A stretch of 7,251 nt of DNA from an uncultured Lachnospiraceae bacterium (GTDB lineage: Bacteria; Bacillota_A; Clostridia; Lachnospirales; Lachnospiraceae): assembly GCA_910588595.1 (NCBI GenBank), contig CAJUQU010000200.1:1-7251 (forward strand), given 5' to 3'. Positions 1-6,156 of this stretch are shown piece by piece. Made by a program: the position numbers and the translations under genes. Each line of letters begins with the position of its first letter. The first letter of the stretch is position 1. Under the pieces are notes generated by a model. The model did not search any database, was not told where the DNA came from, and was given only the letters and a program-made list of their open reading frames with translations.

Positions 1-12
1 TAAGGCGCTGAA

Positions 13-18
13 AAGGAG
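13..18 (+). promoter_or_regulatory. Ribosome binding site of leuS
   Basis: AAGGAG stands 8 bases before the ATG at 27 and decides this start. Only 26 bases precede the gene, so its promoter, or any T-box leader, lies outside the window. Confidence 0.85.
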
Positions 19-26
19 TAAGAGAG

Positions 27-2441
27 ATGGACAGAGAATATTCTCCAAAGGACATTGAGAAAAAGTGGCAGGAGATCTGGGACAGGGAGGAGGCTTTCAA
101 GGCAGGTGTAGACAAGACAAAGCCAAAGTATTATGCGCTGGTAGAGTTTCCGTATCCGTCGGGTCAGGGACTTCATGTGGGGCATCCCAGACCATACACG
201 GCGATGGATATCGTGTCAAGAAAACGCAGAATGCAGGGCTACAATGTTCTGTTTCCCATGGGGTGGGACGCATTTGGACTGCCCACAGAGAACTATGCGA
301 TCAAGAACAAGATCCATCCCAGGATCGTCACAAAAAACAATGTCGAGCACTTCAAGAATCAGTTGAAAGCGCTCGGATATTCGTTTGACTGGTCAAAGGA
401 AGTGAACACGACAGACGAGAAATACTACAAGTGGACGCAGTGGATCTTCCTGCAGCTGTTCAAGAAAGGGCTTGCGTACAAGAGTGAGATGCCTATCAAT
501 TTCTGTACCTCATGCAAGGTAGGTCTTGCCAATGAGGAGGTGGTGAATGGCGTATGCGAGCGCTGCGGCTCAGAGGTCATCAGAAAGATGCAGTCCCAGT
601 GGATGCTCAAGATCACAGACTATGCGGACAAACTGATCGAGGGACTTGAACATGTGGATTACATCGAGAAGGTCAAGGTTTCCCAGAAAAACTGGATCGG
701 TCGTTCCGAGGGAGCGGAGGTAGAGTTCAGGATCAAGGACAGGGATGAGACGCTTCTGATCTATACGACAAGACCAGATACCCTGTTTGGCGCCACATAT
801 ATGGTCATTTCCCCAGAGCATCCTCTGATCGAGAAGTACAGGGACGAGATCGACAATTATGAGGAGATCGCAGCTTACCGCGCACAGGCTTCCAAGAAAT
901 CCGATTTTGAGCGCACAGAGCTTGCAAAGGACAAGACAGGTGTGTGTATCAAGGGTGTTTCGGCAGTCAATCCTGTGAACAATAAAGAGATTCCGGTGTG
1001 GGTGTCCGATTATGTACTGATGTCATATGGTACAGGCGCGATCATGGCAGTTCCGGCACATGACACAAGAGACTGGGATTTTGCCAAGAAGTTCGGTCTC
1101 CCTATCATAGAGGTGGTGGCAGGCGGCGATGTGCAGAATGAGGCGTACACGGATGTTGCCACAGGAAAGCTCTGCAATTCTGATTTCATGGATGGGATGG
1201 AGGTAAAGGACGCGAAGGCAGCCATAACAAAGTGGCTTGAGGAGAAGGGGATTGGTCACAGAAAGGTCAACTTCAAGCTGCGTGACTGGGTGTTTTCCCG
1301 TCAGCGCTACTGGGGGGAGCCGATCCCTATCGTGAAATGCCCTTGTTGTGGGTATGTTCCGCTCGATGAGAGCGAACTGCCATTGAAGCTTCCCGAGGTA
1401 GATAGCTATATGCCAACAGATACCGGAGAGTCGCCGCTTGCGGCAATGCGCGACTGGGTGGAGACCACCTGTCCGAAGTGCGGCGGCAAGGCTGAGCGCG
1501 AGACGGATACCATGCCGCAGTGGGCGGGTTCTTCGTGGTATTTCCTGCGCTATATCGATCCCGACAACGACAAGGAGTTTGCGTCAAAGGAGGCGCTGGA
1601 GTACTGGATGCCTGTAGACTGGTACAATGGCGGTATGGAGCATACGACACTGCATCTGCTGTACTCTAGGTTCTGGCACAAGTTCCTCTATGACCAGAAC
1701 CTGGTGCCCTGCAGTGAGCCCTACATGAAGCGCACTTCACACGGCATGATCCTCGGTGAAAATGGGGAGAAGATGTCCAAGTCGAGAGGAAATGTGGTCA
1801 ACCCCGACGATGTGGTGGATGAGTTTGGCGCGGATACACTCAGGACCTATGAGATGTTTATCGGTGCGTTTGACCTGAGTGCCGCATGGAGCATGGAGGG
1901 CGTGAAGGGATGCAGACGTTTTCTTGACCGCGTTTGGAAACTGCAGGATATGATCGTCGATGGAGCGGGGTACCGTCCTGAGATGGAGACGAAGATCCAT
2001 CAGACGATCAAGAAGGTGTCCAATGATTTTGAGGGGTTGAAGTTCAACACGGCGATCGCGGCGATGATGGCGCTTGTCAATGATTTCTACAAAGCGAACA
2101 GCATCACAAAGGATGAGTATGCGGCACTGATCCTGCTGCTCAACCCGGTAGCGCCGCATATGACTGAAGAGCTCTGGGAGATGTATTTCGGAGATGGCAG
2201 GGCTTACCAGCAGAGGTGGCCGGAGTACGATGAGGCGAAAACTGTGGAGTCCACAGTGGAGATCGCGGTGCAGATCAACGGCAAAGTGAAAGCGACGCTG
2301 ATGGTCGGACTTGACGAGGACGAGGCCTCCGTGAAGGAAAAAGCGCACGCAGTGCCTGTGATCACGGAGCTCACTGCAGGCAAGAACATCGTAAAGGAGA
2401 TTTATGTGAAGGGCAGGATCCTGAACATTGTAGCAAAATGA
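27..2441 (+). CDS. leuS: Leucyl-tRNA synthetase (LeuRS), complete
   Basis: Cytoplasmic class Ia enzyme that charges tRNA-Leu with leucine using ATP. The 804-residue length is that usual for Firmicutes. The HIGH signature appears as HVGH (50-53) and the KMSKS loop is intact (582-586). Two zinc-type cysteine sets are visible: C160/C163 with C177/C180, and C438/C441 with C482/C485. The CP1 editing domain is present, with the threonine-rich TTRPDTLFG (247-255) and the motif AHDTRDWDF, where D349 matches the aspartate needed for editing in this family. A helical domain follows KMSKS to about W717, and the small C-terminal domain closes the protein. The start is supported by AAGGAG 8 bases upstream and by the typical N-terminus (EYSPKDIEKKWQ). 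The TGA stop overlaps the start of the next gene by 4 bases, so the two are probably one operon with coupled translation. Nothing in the enzyme looks damaged. Confidence 0.98.
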   Translation: MDREYSPKDIEKKWQEIWDREEAFKAGVDKTKPKYYALVEFPYPSGQGLHVGHPRPYTAMDIVSRKRRMQGYNVLFPMGWDAFGLPTENYAIKNKIHPRIVTKNNVEHFKNQLKALGYSFDWSKEVNTTDEKYYKWTQWIFLQLFKKGLAYKSEMPINFCTSCKVGLANEEVVNGVCERCGSEVIRKMQSQWMLKITDYADKLIEGLEHVDYIEKVKVSQKNWIGRSEGAEVEFRIKDRDETLLIYTTRPDTLFGATYMVISPEHPLIEKYRDEIDNYEEIAAYRAQASKKSDFERTELAKDKTGVCIKGVSAVNPVNNKEIPVWVSDYVLMSYGTGAIMAVPAHDTRDWDFAKKFGLPIIEVVAGGDVQNEAYTDVATGKLCNSDFMDGMEVKDAKAAITKWLEEKGIGHRKVNFKLRDWVFSRQRYWGEPIPIVKCPCCGYVPLDESELPLKLPEVDSYMPTDTGESPLAAMRDWVETTCPKCGGKAERETDTMPQWAGSSWYFLRYIDPDNDKEFASKEALEYWMPVDWYNGGMEHTTLHLLYSRFWHKFLYDQNLVPCSEPYMKRTSHGMILGENGEKMSKSRGNVVNPDDVVDEFGADTLRTYEMFIGAFDLSAAWSMEGVKGCRRFLDRVWKLQDMIVDGAGYRPEMETKIHQTIKKVSNDFEGLKFNTAIAAMMALVNDFYKANSITKDEYAALILLLNPVAPHMTEELWEMYFGDGRAYQQRWPEYDEAKTVESTVEIAVQINGKVKATLMVGLDEDEASVKEKAHAVPVITELTAGKNIVKEIYVKGRILNIVAK

Positions 2442-3148
2442 TCAATGATATTTTGACACCAATGAATCACAGGGAGATCGAATACAATGCCAAAAAGCTG
2501 TCGGGGTGCGATATCCCCGACAGTTTCGTGTGCGACAGATCTCTGCTGGAATGGCTGGACGAGACGGGAAAACGTGTGTTTGGTGATGATCTTGTGATGG
2601 ATTACGGCACGGACTGTCTGAGGCTTTATCTGTTATTTGAAAAGACGCCCAGAGAGAACGATGCGCCTTGGTATGACAGCTGGAATGAGGGGGCACTGGA
2701 AGGAATTTACAAATTTCTAGGCAGATACAGGAGAATGGTCCTCGCCGCACAAGAGTGGAACAGGCGCGGCAACTATAATAATGAAGAAACGCTCCCACAG
2801 GCAGGGATTGACGAGATGGGCCGGGCATTGGCAGACACAGCGGCAAAGATCAGAAAGTGCATCAGCCGGGGAAATACCAAGTCAAATCGCCACAATATCG
2901 TCTCGGCGATGATGGGACTTTTGAATATATATCAAAAAGAACTGAGAATAGGTGAGATCATAACGTCAATCCACACCCACGCGGTCAGAACGGCGGTACC
3001 ACATGGGGAAATATTTCCCGAAATAGACATAGCATGTAATGACAGACGCAATCCTGACGTGACAAAGCTGTGTCAGGATTATGTGATACTGATGGCGCCA
3101 TATGTACCGGATCTGTCCATGATACTGTGGACATCCGGCAATCTATAA
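2438..3148 (+). CDS. Stand-alone LeuRS helical-domain paralogue without KMSKS
   Basis: A 236-residue cytoplasmic protein with no signal peptide or membrane segment. Residues 44-62 (GKRVFGDDLVMDYGTDCLR) line up without gaps with LeuRS 588-606, just after KMSKS. The similarity continues through a W...EG...FL.R stretch (82-96), KIRK and AMMGLLNIYQK (137-167) and ILMAPYVPDLSMILW (217-231), matching NPVAPHMTEELW of LeuRS. Where LeuRS has KMSKS this protein has EWLDE, so the ATP-binding lysines are gone. The catalytic fold, editing domain and C-terminal domain are absent. Two insertions relative to LeuRS fall near 102-135 and 170-212. It starts inside the leuS stop (ATGA) with no good ribosome binding site, so translational coupling is likely; ATG 2462 is a weaker alternative start. 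It cannot charge tRNA alone. It may be a tRNA-binding or LeuRS-partner protein, or a slowly decaying duplicate; its function is unknown. Confidence 0.8.
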   Translation: MINDILTPMNHREIEYNAKKLSGCDIPDSFVCDRSLLEWLDETGKRVFGDDLVMDYGTDCLRLYLLFEKTPRENDAPWYDSWNEGALEGIYKFLGRYRRMVLAAQEWNRRGNYNNEETLPQAGIDEMGRALADTAAKIRKCISRGNTKSNRHNIVSAMMGLLNIYQKELRIGEIITSIHTHAVRTAVPHGEIFPEIDIACNDRRNPDVTKLCQDYVILMAPYVPDLSMILWTSGNL

Positions 3149-3179
3149 AGGACTCCACACCAAAGACGGGAGTCTCTTT
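3147..3179 (+). terminator. Terminator after the leuS operon, possibly bidirectional
   Basis: AAAG-GACTCC (3147-3156) pairs with GGAGTC-t-CTTT (3169-3179), with one bulged T and a 12-base loop, starting at the stop codon of the LeuRS-like gene. The U-tract is short (TCTTTAT). It lies between converging genes, and read on the minus strand it is followed by TTTAT, so it may also stop transcripts from the genes ending at 3204. Confidence 0.6.
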
Positions 3180-3203
3180 ATGATCATTTCATGGCTGTTG
3201 TGC

Positions 3204-3503
3204 TCAACGGGCATGAAAAAAGGAAGATATTTTTTGCATTTTATCAATATCATCAGGGGTTGAGTATTTTTTCAGGACAGTAAAAATAAGCTCAACCTCC
3301 TCTTTTTGGAAGCTGATATTGTTTTCCTGGCTCAGTTTGCTCAGCGAGAGCAGAAATGCCATCATTTTTTTCTGCCGCTGCTGCGGTGTGCCGTCATTGT
3401 TGATCGCGGTACTCTGCACAAACATCTTGTCAAGAAAGTCAAGTTTAGCCCTGTCAATATTTTGAAGCGCTGGGTCGTTCATCCATTCATTGCTGGTTTC
3501 CAT
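3204..3503 (-). CDS. Conserved-type hypothetical protein, 99 aa
   Basis: Small soluble, helix-rich, charged protein of unknown function, starting METSNEWMNDP and ending SSFFHAR. The start at 3503 is chosen because GGAGG (3512-3516) sits 8 bases upstream; the in-frame ATG at 3518 lies before that site. The centre (QQRQKKMMAFLLSLSKLSQENN) and the tail (EEVELIFTVLKKYSTPDDIDKMQKI) read as amphipathic helices. No signal peptide, transmembrane segment or cysteine is present. It overlaps the 3' end of the upstream minus-strand gene by 17 bases and its ribosome binding site lies inside that gene, so the pair is surely cotranscribed and probably coupled. I have the impression of similar short helical proteins next to similar partners in Lachnospiraceae, but cannot name a family. 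Confidence 0.8.
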   Translation of the reverse strand: METSNEWMNDPALQNIDRAKLDFLDKMFVQSTAINNDGTPQQRQKKMMAFLLSLSKLSQENNISFQKEEVELIFTVLKKYSTPDDIDKMQKISSFFHAR

Positions 3504-4017
3504 TGTCACTGCCTCCAAATAATTTCATCATTTCCATGATCTCGCTCATATTAAGTCCGTTCATGTTTTCGCTGCCAGAGGATAGGTTTTCCATCACGGA
3601 ACCGATGTCCATACCGCCGTTATTATCGGGGTTCAAAGTCTGGAAAAGTTCCATCATCTGCTGCATTTCGCGCACACTTTTCATTGCCCTTACGGCAGAA
3701 AGGATCTGATTAAATCCTTTTTCCTCGCTCGGGGCAAGATACTTGTGGATCGCTTTATAAATATTTTCAAAGTTGTCTGCCATGTCAGGATTTGTTTTTG
3801 TGTCTGTGTCCAGACTGCTGGCGTGGATCCCGCTCGCAAATCCTGAATTACCGCTGCCGAGAAGGGACAGGGTGTATTTGAATTCCATATATTTGATCAG
3901 AGCGGGCAGCATCCGGAAGTTGTCATTGTCCATAAAGGGCAGAAGGGACTTTAAGATCTGGATGTGATTCGTGGTATAGAAGTGGTCAAAAGCCAGCACG
4001 TAATCGTTATCCTCCAT
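3487..4017 (-). CDS. Conserved-type hypothetical protein, 176 aa, Met-rich C-terminus
   Basis: Soluble protein of unknown function. The start at 4017 (MEDNDYVLAFDHFY) is chosen because GGAGG (4024-4028) lies 6 bases upstream; the in-frame ATG at 4062 adds 15 residues that would read across this site. The N-terminal part (NHIQILKSLLPFMD, LIKYMEFKYTLSLLG) looks helical. A polar, low-complexity linker follows (about 58-80), then a helix (VRAMKSVREMQQMMELFQTL), and the tail is rich in Met and Asn (MNGLNMSEIMEMMKLFGG). There is no signal peptide or membrane segment. It overlaps the next minus-strand gene by 17 bases and lies downstream of the Cys-rich gene, from which it is separated by a hairpin. 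A weak sigma-E-like promoter precedes it. A sporulation role is inferred only from these surroundings. Confidence 0.8.
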   Translation of the reverse strand: MEDNDYVLAFDHFYTTNHIQILKSLLPFMDNDNFRMLPALIKYMEFKYTLSLLGSGNSGFASGIHASSLDTDTKTNPDMADNFENIYKAIHKYLAPSEEKGFNQILSAVRAMKSVREMQQMMELFQTLNPDNNGGMDIGSVMENLSSGSENMNGLNMSEIMEMMKLFGGSDNGNQQ

Positions 4018-4023
4018 AGCAAA

Positions 4024-4028
4024 CCTCC
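4024..4028 (-). promoter_or_regulatory. Ribosome binding site deciding the 4017 start
   Basis: Minus-strand GGAGG, 6 bases before the ATG at 4017. It places the true start 15 codons inside the longest open frame. Confidence 0.8.
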
Positions 4029-4048
4029 AATTTTTCCTACCATAATCA

Positions 4049-4075
4049 TATATATGAATCATCAGTGTTCATTAT
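4049..4075 (-). promoter_or_regulatory. Possible sigma-E-type promoter of the 176-aa gene
   Basis: On the minus strand ATA (4073-4075) is followed after 16 bases by CATATATA (4049-4056), close to the sigma-E pattern ATA-N16/18-CATACAAT. Transcription would start near 4042, just before the ribosome binding site. The region is AT-rich, so a chance match is quite possible. Confidence 0.3.
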
Positions 4076-4085
4076 TACAATGTGA

Positions 4086-4109
4086 GAGGGTTCGTGTAGA
4101 CGAACCCTC
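4086..4109 (-). terminator. Hairpin terminator after the Cys-rich gene
   Basis: GAGGGTTCGT (4086-4095) and ACGAACCCTC (4100-4109) form a perfect 10-base stem with a 4-base loop, 13 bases beyond the stop of the Cys-rich gene. On the minus strand the following sequence (ACATTGTAATAATG) is AT-rich but has no long U-run, so termination may be partial and the two downstream genes may be reached by read-through. Confidence 0.6.
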
Positions 4110-4122
4110 AGGGATCAGGACA

Positions 4123-4410
4123 TTAGCAGCATCCGCAGCCGTTATTGCCGTTTCCGCAGCAGCAGAGCAGGAGAAGGATCCAGATCCAGCTGCCACATCC
4201 GCTGTTGTTGCTCTCGCAGCCACATCCACAGCCGCATCCGTTGCCGTTGCCGAATCCGAAACCATTGCCGAATCCGCCGCCGCAGCAGGAAAGCAGGATA
4301 AGGATCCAGATCCAGCTGCCGCACCCGTTGTTGCTGCCGCACCCGCAGCCGCACTCCGGCATCGTATTTGTTTGGTTGCATCCGCAATGGCTTGCTGATA
4401 ATTCACTCAT
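4123..4410 (-). CDS. Cys/Gly-rich small protein with two SWIWIL repeats, possible spore coat component
   Basis: 95 residues, of which 19 are Cys and 24 Gly, with many Asn. Two units are offset by exactly 42 residues: SNN-GCG-SWIWILILL-SCC (26-43) and SNNSGCG-SWIWILLLL-CCC (67-85), separated by a glycine/phenylalanine stretch (44-57) and CGCGCGC runs. Each SWIWIL block is a short, very hydrophobic beta-type or membrane-inserting segment. The tail is NGNNGCGCC. The start is fixed by GGAGG (4419-4423), 8 bases upstream. Small Cys/Gly-rich proteins with hydrophobic segments occur among clostridial and bacillar spore outer-layer proteins, and a sigma-K-like promoter stands upstream, so a late mother-cell coat or crust role is inferred. 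Composition leaves other frames open on both strands, but only this one has a ribosome binding site and meaningful repeats. A metal-binding protein is an alternative. Confidence 0.8.
   Translation of the reverse strand: MSELSASHCGCNQTNTMPECGCGCGSNNGCGSWIWILILLSCCGGGFGNGFGFGNGNGCGCGCGCESNNSGCGSWIWILLLLCCCGNGNNGCGCC
4174..4194. repeat. Direct repeat copy 1 inside the Cys-rich gene
   Basis: 21-base segment identical to 4300-4320, offset 126 bases (42 codons). It encodes the GSWIWIL core of the second protein repeat and indicates internal tandem duplication of the gene. Confidence 0.85.
4300..4320. repeat. Direct repeat copy 2 inside the Cys-rich gene
   Basis: Identical to 4174-4194. It encodes the GSWIWIL core of the first protein repeat on the minus strand. 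Confidence 0.85.
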
Positions 4411-4440
4411 GTTGAGTACCTCCGAAGAAGCTTTTTTCTA

Positions 4441-4467
4441 TACTATATGACAGCGTGCAGAAAGTGT
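4441..4467 (-). promoter_or_regulatory. Candidate sigma-K promoter of the Cys-rich gene
   Basis: On the minus strand AC (4466-4467) is followed after 16 bases by CATATAGTA (4441-4449), an exact fit to the sigma-K pattern AC-N16/17-CATANNNTA of late mother-cell genes. The expected start near 4433 leaves a leader of about 22 bases containing the GGAGG site. The position relative to the gene is ideal. The pattern is short, so this is inference until tested. Confidence 0.5.
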
Positions 4468-4511
4468 TCCAATAAATTTTCCGATGTCATAACAGTTTCT
4501 GACGAAAATGA

Positions 4512-4519
4512 CATAATTG
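4512..4519. repeat. Left target-site duplication of the MITE-like element
   Basis: CATAATTG, repeated exactly at 4678-4685, immediately outside the inverted ends of the element. The boundary is ambiguous: read as a 7-base inverted end, the duplication would be ATAATT. Confidence 0.65.
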
Positions 4520-4677
4520 GTAACAATTCAGCCCAGGACTTCGCGCTGCGCTGCGAAGTTCGCGAGAGCGCATAGTGCCTGGGATGCATCAAGCCACGGT
4601 ACATGGCTTTGACATCCGCGAAGCGGTTTTTGCATGGCTTGGTGCTTGTAACAGGAAGCCGAAGACTAAACTGTTAC
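4520..4677. mobile_element. MITE-like folded element, 158 bases
   Basis: The ends are inverted repeats: GTAACAATTCAG at the left, and GTAACAGTTTAG read inward from the right (10 of 12 match). Each side is flanked by CATAATTG. The inside is GC-rich against AT-rich surroundings and strongly folded. CCCAGG (4532-4537) pairs with CCTGGG (4578-4583) around ACTTCGC/GCGAAGT (4538-4544 with 4553-4559). A second arm pairs 4586-4596 with 4635-4645 (11 pairs, one G-U) around CCGC-GAA-GCGG (4616-4626). There is no room for a transposase, so it would be non-autonomous and moved in trans. It sits about 30 bases upstream of the sortase promoter. A structured RNA or a REP-like repeat are alternatives. Confidence 0.65.
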
Positions 4678-4685
4678 CATAATTG
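4678..4685. repeat. Right target-site duplication of the MITE-like element
   Basis: CATAATTG, identical to 4512-4519, directly after the right inverted end TGTTAC. Confidence 0.65.
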
Positions 4686-4701
4686 TTGCAAAAATTCAAA
4701 T

Positions 4702-4757
4702 AATACTTGAAATTAACTGAAAATATAGTAAAATAACAATATATATGTCAACCATTT
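4702..4757 (+). promoter_or_regulatory. Sortase promoter module (copy A of a duplicated module)
   Basis: TTGAAA (4707-4712), 16 bases, then TAAAAT (4729-4734), a primary-sigma-type promoter with a start near 4741 and a leader of about 100 bases. The stretch 4702-4757 matches 6103-6156 in 48 of 54 aligned positions with one 2-base gap. The match covers the spacer and the downstream part as well as the boxes. The identical spacer core AAAATATAGTA suggests a common regulator or recent duplication. Confidence 0.65.
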
Positions 4758-4838
4758 AAGATAGTAAGGCGGCATGCGGTCCGGGTCGGCAAAGGTATCG
4801 CATGATGTCAACTTTGGAGAGATAGAAAGGGCGATTGA

Positions 4839-6044
4839 ATGGCGGAAGTAAAATGGATTGTTGAGGGCAGGCGCTTTCGGAATGAGGAGGAATATCAGGC
4901 AGCGTTGAGGGATAAGGAGCTCATCGATTCCATTACCGGTAATCTGAGTTTGGATGATCCAAAAGATATCGAAACACTGTATATGGAATTGAGGAATGGG
5001 AAACATACATTCGAATCCACGGTGGGCAGACAGTTTGATGACAATATCTATGAGTTGTATCATCAGATGAAAAGAAAAGAGCTGGAAAAGCGTCAGGAAA
5101 AGGCAGCCAGGAAGGAAAAAAGAAAGCAGCAGGTAGAAAAAATAAAAAATATCACAAGCCTGAAGAAAGCATCCAAAAAGCAAAATGCGCCAAAGAACAG
5201 GGCAAGACTGGAAGATTTTGACAAAGAAATGCAGGCACAGATCATGGCAGTACTGAAAAAGAGGGAGCAGAAGCGGAAAATGCTGATCGCAGGCTGCCTG
5301 TTCATGTGTATCATAAGCTTTGGGTATCTGGGGGCGTACTATCAGGTGTCTGCCAAGAGTGCAAGGGAGTTTGAGGAGCTGTCTGCGCTGAAAGAGGCAG
5401 GAAAGCAGTCTTCCAATACGAAAGAGGTCAGGATACACTACACAGACGATTCGGTTGAGACACCGGATATCCTTCCGGAATATTCGCTGATCCATCAGAA
5501 GAACCAGCGGCTGATCGGGTGGGTCAAGATCGCTGATACCATCATTGACTATCCTGTGATGCAGACAGTGAACAATGAGTATTATCTGGACCACAACTTT
5601 AACCAGGAGAAAGACAGGAACGGTTGTATCTTTATGGACTACCAGTGTGATGTGCTCAAGGGGTGTGATAACATTATACTGTACGGGCATCATATGAAAT
5701 CCGGCAAAATGTTTGGAACATTGAACAGATACAGCAAAGAATCCTATTATGAAGAACATCCTACGATACAGTTTGACACGATCTACGAAAAAGGAACCTA
5801 TCAGGTGATGTATGTGTTCCGCTCCAAGGTCTACTCGGAAGAGGAAGTTACCTTTAAGTATTATCAATTTATCAACGCTGTATCGGAGAAGGAATTCAAT
5901 TCTGCCATGATCGAGATGGCGGAATTGTCGCTCTATGACACAGGGGTGACTGCAGAATATGGCGATCAGCTCCTGACGCTCTCCACCTGTGATTACCAGG
6001 AGAAGAAAGGACGTTTTGTCGTGGTGGCGAAGAAGATCAGCTGA
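4839..6044 (+). CDS. Class B sortase with long cytoplasmic N-terminal region
   Basis: Membrane-bound cysteine transpeptidase that cuts a sorting signal in a secreted protein and links it to the cell wall. The 401 residues split into four parts: a cytoplasmic N-terminal segment (1-75); a very basic, Lys/Glu-rich, probably coiled-coil region (76-147); one membrane span (148-168); and the outside sortase domain. Catalytic residues are visible: H284 in ILYGHHMK, C384 in LLTLSTCDY and R392 in KKGRFVVV. LIGWVKIADTIIDYPVMQ is typical of class B. Topology is type II, with the enzyme outside. The usual SrtB is nearer 240-270 residues, so the extra 120 or so residues inside the cell are unusual. The start follows GAAAGGG (4825-4831). 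The gene has its own promoter and is followed by a secreted-protein gene with a near-identical promoter, a plausible substrate or partner. Confidence 0.93.
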   Translation: MAEVKWIVEGRRFRNEEEYQAALRDKELIDSITGNLSLDDPKDIETLYMELRNGKHTFESTVGRQFDDNIYELYHQMKRKELEKRQEKAARKEKRKQQVEKIKNITSLKKASKKQNAPKNRARLEDFDKEMQAQIMAVLKKREQKRKMLIAGCLFMCIISFGYLGAYYQVSAKSAREFEELSALKEAGKQSSNTKEVRIHYTDDSVETPDILPEYSLIHQKNQRLIGWVKIADTIIDYPVMQTVNNEYYLDHNFNQEKDRNGCIFMDYQCDVLKGCDNIILYGHHMKSGKMFGTLNRYSKESYYEEHPTIQFDTIYEKGTYQVMYVFRSKVYSEEEVTFKYYQFINAVSEKEFNSAMIEMAELSLYDTGVTAEYGDQLLTLSTCDYQEKKGRFVVVAKKIS

Positions 6045-6102
6045 TGGAAATAATTTTTCAAAATGTTTGTTTTTATCAAAAAACATATAAAAATTTCTGA
6101 AA
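6045..6102. other. AT-rich gap after the sortase, no clear terminator
   Basis: ATGTTT (6063-6068) and AAACAT (6081-6086) can form a weak AT-only hairpin, but there is no GC stem followed by a U-run. Read-through from the sortase into the downstream gene is possible. Confidence 0.4.
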
Positions 6103-6156
6103 AATACTTGAAATTGACAGAAAATATAGTACAATAATAATATATGTAAACCGTTT
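6103..6156 (+). promoter_or_regulatory. Promoter module of the secreted-protein gene (copy B)
   Basis: TTGAAA (6108-6113), 16 bases, then TACAAT (6130-6135), a good primary-sigma-type promoter with a start near 6142. It is the second copy of the module at 4702-4757. The leader to the ATG at 6431 is then about 290 bases, unusually long. Confidence 0.65.

Noticed and set aside
1737..2348. 203-codon open frame on the minus strand inside leuS
   Set aside because: Shadow of leuS codon use. The composition is His/Arg/Leu-rich without recognisable motifs.
3187..3218. TTTCATG...CATGAAA inverted repeat as a terminator for the minus-strand genes
   Set aside because: The stem includes the last codons and no U-run follows on the minus strand. 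The hairpin at 3147-3179 is a better candidate.
3964..4450. Long open frames on the plus strand and in other minus frames across the Cys-rich gene (Ala/Val-rich, Pro/Gln/His-rich, Arg/Gln-rich)
   Set aside because: They follow from the skewed GCA/CCG composition and repeats of the real minus-strand gene. None has a good ribosome binding site, and their proteins are low-complexity.
4520..4677. CRISPR array or tRNA gene in the folded intergenic segment
   Set aside because: There are no regularly spaced direct repeats, and no cloverleaf or T-loop consensus. The inverted ends and flanking duplication fit a small mobile element better.
4713..6134. 473-codon open frame on the minus strand covering the sortase
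   Set aside because: It is antisense to a gene with intact catalytic motifs. Its translation is Phe/Leu/Ile/Cys-rich without coherent domains, and it starts in AT-rich intergenic DNA without a ribosome binding site.
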